Positions 56,876 through 64,000 of a stretch of DNA of 64,000 nucleotides are shown piece after piece. The stretch's first letter is position 1, and each line of letters starts with the position of its first letter. Location of the stretch: contig NZ_CP109190.1 in assembly GCF_041438805.1 (NCBI RefSeq), positions 1,054,001 to 1,118,000 on the forward strand, read 5' to 3'. This stretch comes from Streptomyces sp. NBC_01707. Its GTDB lineage: Bacteria > Actinomycetota > Actinomycetes > Streptomycetales > Streptomycetaceae. The notes below the pieces were generated by a model. The model did no database searches. It worked only from the letters and a program-made list of their open reading frames with translations, and was not told the DNA's origin. The position numbers and the translations under genes were made by a program.

Positions 56876-58384
56876 TCAGGCCTGGAGGTGGGCCAGGACC
56901 GCGTCGTGGGCCGCTGCCACGGCGTGGCGGGAGTCGTCGATGTGGTCGGCCGCGTCGAAGCCGTGGTGGCCGGCCGGGACGTCGATGGTCTCGATCCGGG
57001 CGTCGACGGCCTTGGCGGCGGCCAGGAACTCCTCGACGGTGCCCGCGAACTCGGCATGTTCCAGACCGGGCCGGGTGAGGACGATCGGCAGTTCCCCGGC
57101 CGTCCGCACCGCGGCCACGGGACGGAACCGCGCGTCCACCGCGCTCCAGCCGGGGGGCGGTGCGAGGACCGGGTAGTTCGCGGCGACGCAGCGCAGCCAC
57201 GAGGGCGGCGCGGCGAGCCAGTCGGCGGCGAGCAGCCCACCGGCGGAGAAGAACCACAGGGCGATGCGGTCGGCGTCCACCCGCGGGTCGGCCCGGACGA
57301 GTTCGACGGCCGCGGCAATGTCCTCGGCGGCCTGCGCGTAGTCGGTGAGGTCGTGCAGCCCGTGGTCGACGGTCACGCCGACGACGCCCCGGCTCGCCGC
57401 GTACCGGGCGTGGCCGGTGTAGACCGGCCAGTCCCGCGGCGTGGGCCTCAGCTCGGCAGCTACGGGGCCGCCGTGAACGAACACGACGGCGGGCCGGGGC
57501 CGGTCCGCGTCCGGCAGATGGAGGTCGACCGAACCGATCCGCTCGCGCGGCCGCTCAGGGACGTCCAGCACGAAAGGCTTGAGTTGGAAGGGCTCTTCGT
57601 CGCCGCTCGCGGTGATCCGGTGCCCCTCGCCGGCGGCCGCCCGGAGCAGGACAGTGGCCAGCTCGTCGGGGTCCGAGAGCATCGGCCAATGCCCGGTGGC
57701 GAGTTCGAAGAAGCTGACCCGGGGGTGGGCGAGCGCCCGGAACTGCGGCGGCCCACTCCGAACCAGCGTCTCGACCGTGGCGATGGTCACCCCGCCGGCG
57801 GTGCAGAAGACGCCGGTGGTGGGCAGTCCGGCGAGCGCCCCGGTGAGCCGCAGCGGCTGGACGAGGGTGCCGGACGGCTGCGGCGCGGCGTAGCGGTCCA
57901 GCTGGGCCAGCGCCTCCGCCGGGAGGCCGGCGGTGCTGCCCCAGCGCTGCCACTCGTCGGGCTGCGGCACGGGGATCCGCCAGTTGTGCTCGGCCGGCCC
58001 GTCCGGGCGCAGCAGCCGCTCGCGGACCTCCTGGTCCGGAACGAGGGCGAGGGCGGCGTCGCCGTCCTGCGGCAGGCCGGCGTCCAGGTGGACGACCCGG
58101 CTGATCCGCTCCGGGCGGCGGTCGGCGGCACCCAGCACCGGATGGATGGCGTAGTCGTGGCCGACCAGCATCAGTTCCGGCGCGTCCAGGTGGTCGATCA
58201 GCTGCACCACGTCCTCGATGTGCGTCTCCAGATCGGTGTCCGGCCCGGCCAGGTGGCGGCGCTCCCCGAGGCCGGTGAGAGTCAGCGGGTGTACCTCCGC
58301 CCCGGAACCGCGCAGCCGTTCGGCGGTCTCCCGCCAGATCCAGCCACCGGTGAAAGGTCCGGAAACCAATACGAACGCCGTCAT
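56876..58384 (-). CDS. Tandem alpha/beta hydrolase (two domains in one chain)
   Basis: Two fused alpha/beta-hydrolase domains (502 aa). Domain 1 (about 1-245) starts TAFVLVSGPFTGGWIWRETA and has the nucleophile elbow LVGHDYAIHP with Asp77 instead of the usual Ser; C-terminal ATGHWPMLSDPDELA carries the His. Domain 2 (about 270-500) resembles dienelactone hydrolases: AVVFVHGGPVAAEL, elbow LWFFSAGGLLA with Ser380 and HHGFDAAD with His. ATG 58384 has AAGGAGG upstream. Divergent from a MerR regulator across about 97 bp; probable regulator-target pair. Substrate unknown. Confidence 0.88.
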   Translation of the reverse strand: MTAFVLVSGPFTGGWIWRETAERLRGSGAEVHPLTLTGLGERRHLAGPDTDLETHIEDVVQLIDHLDAPELMLVGHDYAIHPVLGAADRRPERISRVVHLDAGLPQDGDAALALVPDQEVRERLLRPDGPAEHNWRIPVPQPDEWQRWGSTAGLPAEALAQLDRYAAPQPSGTLVQPLRLTGALAGLPTTGVFCTAGGVTIATVETLVRSGPPQFRALAHPRVSFFELATGHWPMLSDPDELATVLLRAAAGEGHRITASGDEEPFQLKPFVLDVPERPRERIGSVDLHLPDADRPRPAVVFVHGGPVAAELRPTPRDWPVYTGHARYAASRGVVGVTVDHGLHDLTDYAQAAEDIAAAVELVRADPRVDADRIALWFFSAGGLLAADWLAAPPSWLRCVAANYPVLAPPPGWSAVDARFRPVAAVRTAGELPIVLTRPGLEHAEFAGTVEEFLAAAKAVDARIETIDVPAGHHGFDAADHIDDSRHAVAAAHDAVLAHLQA

Positions 58385-58454
58385 GATCGCCTCCTTGCGT
58401 GCCACGGTCCGCGCGGCCGCCCTTACCGGTCGTCCGCGCTCGCAGGTACGGTAG

Positions 58455-58476
58455 GAACTCCCCCTGAGGGAGGTTC
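58455..58476. promoter_or_regulatory. MerR-type operator between hydrolase and MerR genes
   Basis: GAACTCCC (58455-58462) and GGGAGGTTC (58468-58476) form a dyad, GAAC..GTTC, just upstream of the MerR start and on the far side of the hydrolase promoter. MerR-family operators are such dyads inside a stretched promoter. Confidence 0.55.
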
Positions 58477-58481
58477 AAGCC

Positions 58482-59417
58482 TTGTCCCCTGACGGAATGT
58501 GGAGCATCGGCGAGCTCGCCGAGCAGGCGGGCGTCACCGTGAAGACCGTCCGCTTCTACTCCGACCGCGGTCTGCTGCCCGAGACCTCCCGCAGTTCCGG
58601 CGGGCACCGGCGGTACGGGCCCGACGCGTTGGAAAGGCTGCGGCTGATCCGCTCGCTGCGCACCCTCGATCTGCCGGTGCCGGAAGTGGGCCGGGTGCTC
58701 GACCACGGCGACGGTCTGGCGGACGCTCTGCAGGACGCCATCGACGTACAGCTGCGCGAACTCGGCTCCCAACTGACCGCGCTGCGCTGGCGGGAGGCGG
58801 CCCTGCAGCTGATCCGGGACTGCCCGGCCGAGGAGCGCGCCGACCGCCTGCGGCTGGTCGGCAGGGTGTCCACCCCGCCCAGTACGGCGCCGATGGCGCG
58901 CTTCTGGCGGGGAGCGCTGCCTGTCCGGCTGTCGTCCCGGCTCGTCTCCTCGATCCTCGAGTACGCGGTACCCCAACCGCCTGCGGATCCGACGCCGGCC
59001 CAGGTACTGACCTTCGCCCGGCTGTATGCCATCGCCACCGCGCCCTGTCCGGCCACCGATCCCCGTCGGTCGGCGGGCAACCGGATCGACCACGTCCGCC
59101 GCCCCGACGTGCTGTACGACGGCCTCTTCGATGCGTACACGCTGGCCGCAGCCGGGCTGAAGACGAACCGGGCACCGGAGCGGGGGCAGGCACTCGACTG
59201 TTTCGTCGCGGCCCACGCCGAATCGCGGGGCCTGCAGGACAGTACGGAGTTCCGCCGCAGGCTCAACGGGCTGCTGTCGCGGGCCGCCGATCCGATGGTC
59301 GACCGGTACTGGGAGCTGACCGGCGAGCTGACCGGCTCGCCGGAGCCGACCCTCGGGGCCGCCCACGAGTGGATGCGAGCCTCGCTCAAGACCGACGTCA
59401 CCGCAGCGGCCGGCTGA
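58482..59417 (+). CDS. MerR-family regulator with long C-terminal domain
   Basis: MerR regulator (311 aa from TTG 58482; ATG 58497 is the alternative). N-terminal winged helix MWSIGELAEQAGVTVKTVRF, YSDRGLLPETSRSSGGHRRY, then a coiled-coil (VQLRELGSQLTALRWREAAL) and a ~190-residue helical C-terminal domain, longer than metal-type MerR, suggesting a TipA/BmrR-like small-molecule sensor. Divergent from the hydrolase gene. Confidence 0.92.
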   Translation: MSPDGMWSIGELAEQAGVTVKTVRFYSDRGLLPETSRSSGGHRRYGPDALERLRLIRSLRTLDLPVPEVGRVLDHGDGLADALQDAIDVQLRELGSQLTALRWREAALQLIRDCPAEERADRLRLVGRVSTPPSTAPMARFWRGALPVRLSSRLVSSILEYAVPQPPADPTPAQVLTFARLYAIATAPCPATDPRRSAGNRIDHVRRPDVLYDGLFDAYTLAAAGLKTNRAPERGQALDCFVAAHAESRGLQDSTEFRRRLNGLLSRAADPMVDRYWELTGELTGSPEPTLGAAHEWMRASLKTDVTAAAG

Positions 59418-59538
59418 GGGGCACGCCCGCTCAGCCGGCCGCTCCGGAGGTCGGTACGGAGGCCACCGCCCGGGTGTAGCCGACGAACGTGCGCATCGGC
59501 TTTGCCCGAGCGGGCCGGGCGGCAGTCTCCGACCACTT

Positions 59539-59586
59539 CACCGGGTCACCGGGTCACCGGGTCACCGGGTCACCGGGTCACCGAGT
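59539..59586. repeat. 8-bp tandem repeat (CACCGGGT) x6 at 3' end of formate dehydrogenase
   Basis: Five perfect copies (59539-59578) and a sixth with one change (CACCGAGT). On the minus strand the repeats begin at the last four codons of the formate dehydrogenase gene and contain its stop. Gain or loss of a unit (8 bp) would change the reading frame of the protein tail. Confidence 0.9.
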
Positions 59587-60730
59587 AGGAGTGGGCGCCA
59601 GTTCCGGCCAGGGCTCCTCCATCGACGATCTGGTACTCGTCACGGATCGGACGGCCCGCGAACCAGGACTCCAGGATCTCTCGGGTACCGGCCGCGTACC
59701 GGGCCTGCGCGGAGAGCGAGGACCCGGAGATGTGCGGGGTCATGCCGTGGTGCGGCATCGTGCGCCAGGGGTGGTCGGCGGGGGCCGGCTGCGGGTACCA
59801 GACGTCTCCCGCGTAACCCGCCAACTGTCCGCTGCGCAGAGCACGTTCGACGGCGTCCCGGTCGACGATGCGCGCCCGGGCCGTGTTGATCAGATACGCG
59901 CCACGCTTCATCGTGGCCAACAGGTCGTCGCCGAACAACCCCTCGGTCTCGGGGTGCAACGGCGCGTTGACCGTGACGACGTCGCAGTGCGGCACCATGT
60001 CCGCCGCGCTCTCGTGGAAGACAAGCCCCAACTCCCGCTCGACGTCCTCGGGCAGCCGGTACCGGTCGGTGTAGTGCAGGTTGACGTCGAAGGGAGCGAG
60101 GCGGCGCAGTACGGCCAGCCCGATGCGCCCGGCGGCCACCGTGCCGACGTGCATGCCCTCCAGGTCGTACGACCGGGCCACGCAGTCCGCGATGTTCCAC
60201 CCGCCGTCCAGGACCACCTGGTGAGAGGGCAAGTAGTTCCGCACGAGCGACAGCGTCATCATCACCACGTGCTCGGCGACGCTGATGCTGTTGCTGTACG
60301 TCACCTCGGCGACCGTCACACCGTGCGCGATCGCCGCGTCGAGGTCGACGTGGTCGGAGCCGATGCCCGCGGTGATCGCGAGCTTGAGGTTCTTGGCGGC
60401 GGCGATGCGCTCCGGGGTCAGGTACGCGGGCCAGAACGGCTGCGAGATCACGACATCGGCGTCAGGCAGCTCCCGGTCGAAGACCGAACCGTCGCCGTCC
60501 TTGTCGGAGGTGACGACGAGGGTGTGCCCGGCCTTCTCCAGAAAGTCACGCAGACCGAGTTCGCCGGACACGCTGCCGAGCAGACGCCCCGGCGTGAAGT
60601 CGATCGCCTCCGGGCTCGGAGTGGTCTGGCCGCTGGGGTATCGGTCGATGGGGGGAAGATCGTCACGGGCGTACGAGGTCGGATATCCGTCGGTGGGGTC
60701 GTCATACAGGACGCAGAGCACCTTGGCCAT
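59570..60730 (-). CDS. fdh: NAD-dependent formate dehydrogenase
   Basis: Metal-free D-2-hydroxyacid-type formate dehydrogenase (386 aa). NAD fold GTVAAGRIGLAVLRRLAPFD, catalytic Arg/His region NTARARIVDRDAVERALRSG and TPHISGSSLSAQARYAAGTR, and the FDH-typical ITAGIGSDHVDLDAA and EVTYSNSISVAEHVVMM. ATG 60730 has GGAG upstream; GTG 60736 is an alternative. The 3' end runs into an 8-bp tandem repeat, so the last residues (SVTR) are encoded by it. A LysR gene lies 151 bp upstream in the same direction. Probably supplies NADH or removes formate. Confidence 0.94.
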   Translation of the reverse strand: MAKVLCVLYDDPTDGYPTSYARDDLPPIDRYPSGQTTPSPEAIDFTPGRLLGSVSGELGLRDFLEKAGHTLVVTSDKDGDGSVFDRELPDADVVISQPFWPAYLTPERIAAAKNLKLAITAGIGSDHVDLDAAIAHGVTVAEVTYSNSISVAEHVVMMTLSLVRNYLPSHQVVLDGGWNIADCVARSYDLEGMHVGTVAAGRIGLAVLRRLAPFDVNLHYTDRYRLPEDVERELGLVFHESAADMVPHCDVVTVNAPLHPETEGLFGDDLLATMKRGAYLINTARARIVDRDAVERALRSGQLAGYAGDVWYPQPAPADHPWRTMPHHGMTPHISGSSLSAQARYAAGTREILESWFAGRPIRDEYQIVDGGALAGTGAHSYSVTR

Positions 60731-60880
60731 GGTCACGGCTCCTCAACTACGTTTCCGGTAGGTGGAGTTAACGATCCTCGGGGTCGAACGCCCTGGTCAA
60801 AGCGAACCTCGCTATGCCCGTATAGCCGACGGCTATCACCGTCGGCCGCCGGTCTCCGGCCACCGGTCACCGGACCGTCG

Positions 60881-61816
60881 TCATCCGTGTCCTGCGAGAT
60901 AGGTCCGCAGGAGCTCATCCAGCGCCTGTCGTACGTCAGCCGCCCGGGCCACCGCCAGCAGGGCCGCGGCGAGAACCGAGGGCGGGTCGTCGGGGCCCGT
61001 GACCAGCCCGACCCGTGGCCCGTGTGCGGGCCCCTCCAGCGGAACCACCCGCATGCCGTCCGGTACACCGAACATGTGCAGCCACGCGTGCGAGATCACG
61101 CTCGACCAGCGGCCACCGGGCAGGTGCGCGTACAGCCCGGCGACGCTGTCCGACTCGATCGCCGGCGCGGCGGTGGCGCCGTCGGCGGCGAAGCACTCGT
61201 CGATGATGCGACGGTTGCGCATACGCGGGCCGAGCAGGCACAGCGGGAGCGCGGCGGCCTGCGCCCAACGGGCCGTGGCCGCGATGGCGAGCGGACCGTC
61301 GACCGGAGTGAGCAGGACGTACCGCTCCTCGTACAGGGGCAGCCGGCGCAGACCACCGCCCGGAGTGTCGTCGTCGAGGTACGTCATCGCCGCGTCCAGC
61401 TCGAACTCGGCCAGCCCGCGCGTGATCTCGGCCGAGGAGAGCGACTCGATGCTCACCCTGGCCCGCGGGTGACGCTCGCAGAACGGGTTCGTGAGGAGGG
61501 AGGCGGTGGGCAGGGCGGTCGGGACCACGCCCAGGCGGAGGGTACCGGTCAGGCCGTGCCGTAACGCCGACAACTCCTGCCGCAGCCCGTCGCGTTCGGC
61601 GAGGAGACGGTGCGCCCACGCCAGCACCACCTCGCCCTCCGGTGTCAGCCCCTCGTACCGTCGCCCGCGGCGCACGATCGGCACGCCGAGTTCGTGTTCA
61701 AGACGGCGGATCGCGGCGGACAGCGACGGCTGGGAGACGTAGCAGGCGGCCGCCGCGCGGACGAAGTGGCGTTCGCGGGCGAGGGCGACCAGGTATTCCA
61801 GCTGACGCAGCAGCAT
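60881..61816 (-). CDS. LysR-family regulator 2
   Basis: LysR-type regulator (311 aa): winged HTH (LLRQLEYLVALARERHFVRA, ACYVSQPSLSAAIRRLEHEL) and ligand domain (GTLRLGVVPTALPTASLLTN, RVSIESLSSAEITRGLAEFE). It lies upstream of formate dehydrogenase in the same direction with 150 bp between, so it may control it directly or sit in one transcript. Inducer unknown. Confidence 0.92.
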   Translation of the reverse strand: MLLRQLEYLVALARERHFVRAAAACYVSQPSLSAAIRRLEHELGVPIVRRGRRYEGLTPEGEVVLAWAHRLLAERDGLRQELSALRHGLTGTLRLGVVPTALPTASLLTNPFCERHPRARVSIESLSSAEITRGLAEFELDAAMTYLDDDTPGGGLRRLPLYEERYVLLTPVDGPLAIAATARWAQAAALPLCLLGPRMRNRRIIDECFAADGATAAPAIESDSVAGLYAHLPGGRWSSVISHAWLHMFGVPDGMRVVPLEGPAHGPRVGLVTGPDDPPSVLAAALLAVARAADVRQALDELLRTYLAGHG

Positions 61817-61862
61817 GCACGACCTCCGGGGGAGAGTGCGGAGCAGGGCCTAGGGTTTCGGT

Positions 61863-62245
61863 GTGCCGACGTACAGCATTGGGCAGGCCGCGCACCTGCC
61901 GGGGTTGAGTCCGGAGACCGCTCCCCGATGGGCGGATGGTGGTCGGCTGAGGATGGGGCGTGACGGCTCGGGGAACCGGGTGATCGACGGGATGGGGCTG
62001 GCCCGGTTCGCGAAGGAGCGTGCTCTCGCCGGTGTGCACGGTGTCCCCGGCCACGCGCCGCCCACCTCCGTCCACCACGCGCTCACGGGCATCGTCACCG
62101 CCCTGACGGTGGACGACGTCGTGGCCCGGGTCGAGGTCCAGGCCGGCCCCACCAGGTGGTCTCGCTCGTGACGCCCGAGTCGGTCGAGGAACTGGACCTC
62201 GCGGTCGGCGTCACGGTCACCGCGCGCGTGAAGTCGACGAGCGTA
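61863..62245 (+). pseudogene. TOBE/MerR-like molybdopterin-binding protein, frameshifted
   Basis: Starts MPTYSIGQAAHLPGLSPETA, WADGGRLRMG (MerR-like HTH) and has the first TOBE segment ALTGIVTALTVDDVVARVEV. One base is missing near 62153 (the protein should continue GPHQVVSLVT but shifts to GPTRWSRS), after which the shifted frame reads VSLVTPESVEELDLAVGVTV and ARVKSTSVQVAG. A one-base deletion in a C-rich run is the cause. Confidence 0.8.
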
Positions 62246-62475
62246 CAGGTCGCGGGGAAAGCCACCCTGCGCGCCTCCCGCACCCTGACCGACCTGCGCA
62301 CCGAGGTCCACTTCATGGAAACGGCGGACGCGATCGGCCCCCTGGGCGCGAAGCCGATGAGTGAGAGCCCCTTCAACCCGGTCGCCCCCGGCTTCACCAA
62401 CGCCCTACGGGACGCGACCGGCATCCACTTCACCGAGCTCCCCCTGACCCGCGACCGCGTCTGGCTCCCCGCACA
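62246..62475 (+). pseudogene. C-terminal end of a xanthine-dehydrogenase/CoxL-type molybdopterin subunit
   Basis: Joined in the same frame behind the TOBE remnant: EVHFMETADAIGPLGAKPMS, ESPFNPVAPGFTNALRDATG and FTELPLTRDRVW. This is the closing segment of the large molybdopterin-binding subunit of xanthine/CO-dehydrogenase-type enzymes (IGPLGAKGxGE...PVAPAxANA). Nothing upstream of it exists here. Confidence 0.7.
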
Positions 62476-62752
62476 GAGCCGGCGGCATCAACAACGTCGG
62501 TACGGCGAAACTGTTTCGCTCCACGGTGAAGGACAACTACGCGGTCCAGGCCGGCGGCGGCATCTTCAACAACAGTGTCGGCGGTGTGACGCTGGACCAT
62601 TCCACAGTCCTCGGAAACTGGGCAATTCACGGTACGGGCGGCGGCATCGACAACGCACCCGGCGGTACGGTGACGTTGCTCCACTCCACATTCCGCCAGA
62701 ATCGCCCGAACCACTGCACCCCGCTCAACAACATTCCGGGCTGCACCGGGTA
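62476..62752 (+). pseudogene. C-terminal end of a secreted parallel beta-helix protein
   Basis: GGINNVGTAKLFRSTVKDN, VQAGGGIFNNSVGGVTLDHS and GTGGGIDNAPGGTVTLLHST form turns of a right-handed beta-helix; it ends with QNRPNHCTPLNNIPGCTG, a recognisable C-terminus of secreted Streptomyces beta-helix proteins, and a stop at 62750-62752. The N-terminal part is missing. Confidence 0.7.
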
Positions 62753-63067
62753 ACCGCCGCCAACCTCTTCCGCGTTGCCCTCAGCTCCGTCCTCGACGCC
62801 TGTCTGCACCGGCACCGACCCGGGGACGGGCTTCGCCAGTGGCGGAATGGCAAGCCGGTGAGACATCCGGCACGCCAGTGAGGGCTCTCGGCCTGTCTTC
62901 GAAGGCGGTGGGACCATCAACGGTTGCTGCTGGTCGCTACGGTTGCGGTACATCTCTGCAGCACTGCTGGCCGTGGGGACGATGCGGGATGGTGGAACCG
63001 TGGGTGCAGACAGTCGCGGAGTGCTGGGAGTCGTGGACACGGCGGTCGCTGAGGTCCGCCACTCACG
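62753..63067. other. No recognisable gene
   Basis: About 315 bp between the beta-helix remnant and the 3' end of the membrane-protein gene. Only short frames, none with a ribosome site or family. Confidence 0.45.
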
Positions 63068-63499
63068 TCAGTTGGGCGCCTGCGGCTGGTGGAGCTCGGT
63101 TGTCGGCTCGGTGGTTGCTGCATCCCGCGGCTGGACAGCCCCGGTCTGGAAGGCCGGCGCTGCTGTGTACCGGCATGCCGTTGCTCCCGATGGCTCCGGC
63201 CGGTGGGACCGTCGGTAGAGGCCGAAGGCACTGAAGAGGAAGCAGAAGCCCACGACTGTGGCGAAAGTCGCCATCGGCGTCGGTTCCAAGTGGCGGTGCA
63301 CAGGGCCCACGATGATCGTGCCCCCGACGCCCGCGCAGACGTCCGCCCAGCCTCCGAGTCGCGGCGACGAAACCGTCTTCCTGAACCACGGCGGGACCCA
63401 CCCGACGCAGATTGCTGCAATGCCAGGAACGAACGTCAAGAGCCAGAACAGGGCCAACAGGGTCCAACCGATGACATCCACAGCAAGTCCCCCATGCAT
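63068..63499 (-). CDS. Small membrane protein
   Basis: Integral membrane protein (143 aa). Hydrophobic segments IGWTLLALFWLLTFVPGIAA, WADVCAGVGGTIIVG and MATFATVVGFCFLFSAFGLY, then a Thr/Ala/Pro-rich tail facing outside or inside. ATG 63499 is chosen (a TTG one codon upstream is an alternative). No family recognised; stands alone. Confidence 0.6.
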   Translation of the reverse strand: MHGGLAVDVIGWTLLALFWLLTFVPGIAAICVGWVPPWFRKTVSSPRLGGWADVCAGVGGTIIVGPVHRHLEPTPMATFATVVGFCFLFSAFGLYRRSHRPEPSGATACRYTAAPAFQTGAVQPRDAATTEPTTELHQPQAPN

Positions 63500-64000
63500 C
63501 AAGTGTGCAGCTCGACGGCCACCAAGCGTGATCTTTGCATGGCAGTCTCGCCGCCGGTAATGGGCCCCACGGGCTCTGGCCTGGGGAGGCGGCCTGCGGC
63601 GCCGAGATTTTGCGGTCTGGCCCTACCCTTATCAGGTCGGTCATTGGGGGCACGCGACGTCGATGAACCCTCGCTGTCCCCCGGATGGCCGGCCGCTGAG
63701 GTTCGCCGTTGGCCAGTGTCATTCGCGCTTGTTGGTGCCAGTCCCTGATGTCAGCAACCTGGACCCTCTTGACGAGAGAACGGAAGCCTGACACGCGGCT
63801 GGACGGATGCGTAGGCCGGTGGAGTTTGGAATACAGCGGATGTGCCCGAGAGCATCGCGCGCTCTGGCATTCGGCCCACCCACACGCCTTCGGTGACGCT
63901 CATGAATTGGCGCTTCGGGATGGAACACCTCCCGGCCCATGAACTCACGAAGTCATTTCGCCTGCTCATCGCCCTCTTCAGCACCGCCGACACCCGCAGG
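63500..64000. other. No confident gene
   Basis: Last 500 bp. Overlapping short frames on both strands (for example a minus-strand frame with SVTEGVWVGRMPERAMLSGT near 63860) look weakly protein-like, but there is no ribosome site or recognised family. A gene extending beyond the right edge is possible. Confidence 0.4.

Noticed and set aside
1..64000. tRNA, rRNA, riboswitch, replication origin or att site
   Set aside because: I looked for cloverleaf arms, rRNA blocks, DnaA boxes and long direct repeats and saw none convincing.

Overview
The window is high-GC actinobacterial DNA, almost certainly a Streptomyces (or close Streptomycetaceae) chromosome. Evidence: strong third-position G/C bias, GTG/TTG starts, ATGA-overlapped gene pairs, an HSP18/RheA-type heat-shock locus, several MmyB-type XRE regulators, and remnants of a type I-E-like CRISPR with the GTCGTCCCCGCG...GGGGTTG repeat. 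No rRNA or tRNA gene, phage module or secondary-metabolite assembly line was seen. The many relics of transposases and broken genes suggest an accessory region such as a chromosome arm; that placement is inference.

Layout. 0-2 kb: partial RheA-like repressor divergent from hsp18, with two copies of the hsp18 operator between them, then two DUF2267 genes. 2-9 kb: two ROK repressors around a large exported, domain-swapped GH3 beta-glucosidase. 9.8-16.7 kb: complete pqqABCDE operon, an exported ThuA-like protein, and a Tat-exported PQQ dehydrogenase fused to a degenerate cupredoxin-like domain. 16.9-27.9 kb: two divergent units around an IclR regulator. On the minus strand are a CaiB/BaiF CoA-transferase and a citryl-CoA-lyase-like protein; on the plus strand are an aldehyde dehydrogenase, a ThDP enzyme and a branched-chain-amino-acid-type ABC importer with a fused permease-ATPase. 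28.1-33.1 kb: FAD dehydrogenase, type II dehydroquinase, quinate/shikimate dehydrogenase and a dehydroshikimate dehydratase-HPPD fusion, i.e. the quinate/shikimate to protocatechuate route.

33-64 kb is a patchwork of small, mostly divergent regulator-target pairs: MFS/XRE, SDR/XRE, SnoaL-like/XRE, VOC/WYL, double alpha/beta hydrolase/MerR, and LysR with NAD-formate dehydrogenase. Between them lie a PepSY membrane protein, a CxxCxCxCP mini-protein, a RidA protein and many relics: IS5, IS481 and Tn3 transposase pieces, a GNAT piece, a broken FtsX permease, a four-unit CRISPR relic, a polymorphic-toxin tail with an intact immunity-like gene, and a run of three unrelated gene 3' ends.

Main hypothesis. 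The IclR island reads as a catabolic unit. A tertiary 2-hydroxy acid (citrate/alkylcitrate-like) would be imported, activated to a CoA thioester, cleaved to acetyl-CoA plus a 2-oxoacid, decarboxylated by the ThDP enzyme and oxidised by the aldehyde dehydrogenase. The neighbouring quinate genes, and a PQQ dehydrogenase sharing the HHDxWDxD block of quinoprotein glucose/quinate dehydrogenases, make 9.8-33 kb look like a plant-acid/polyol utilisation region. Enzyme families are read from sequence; substrates and the linkage between modules are inferred.
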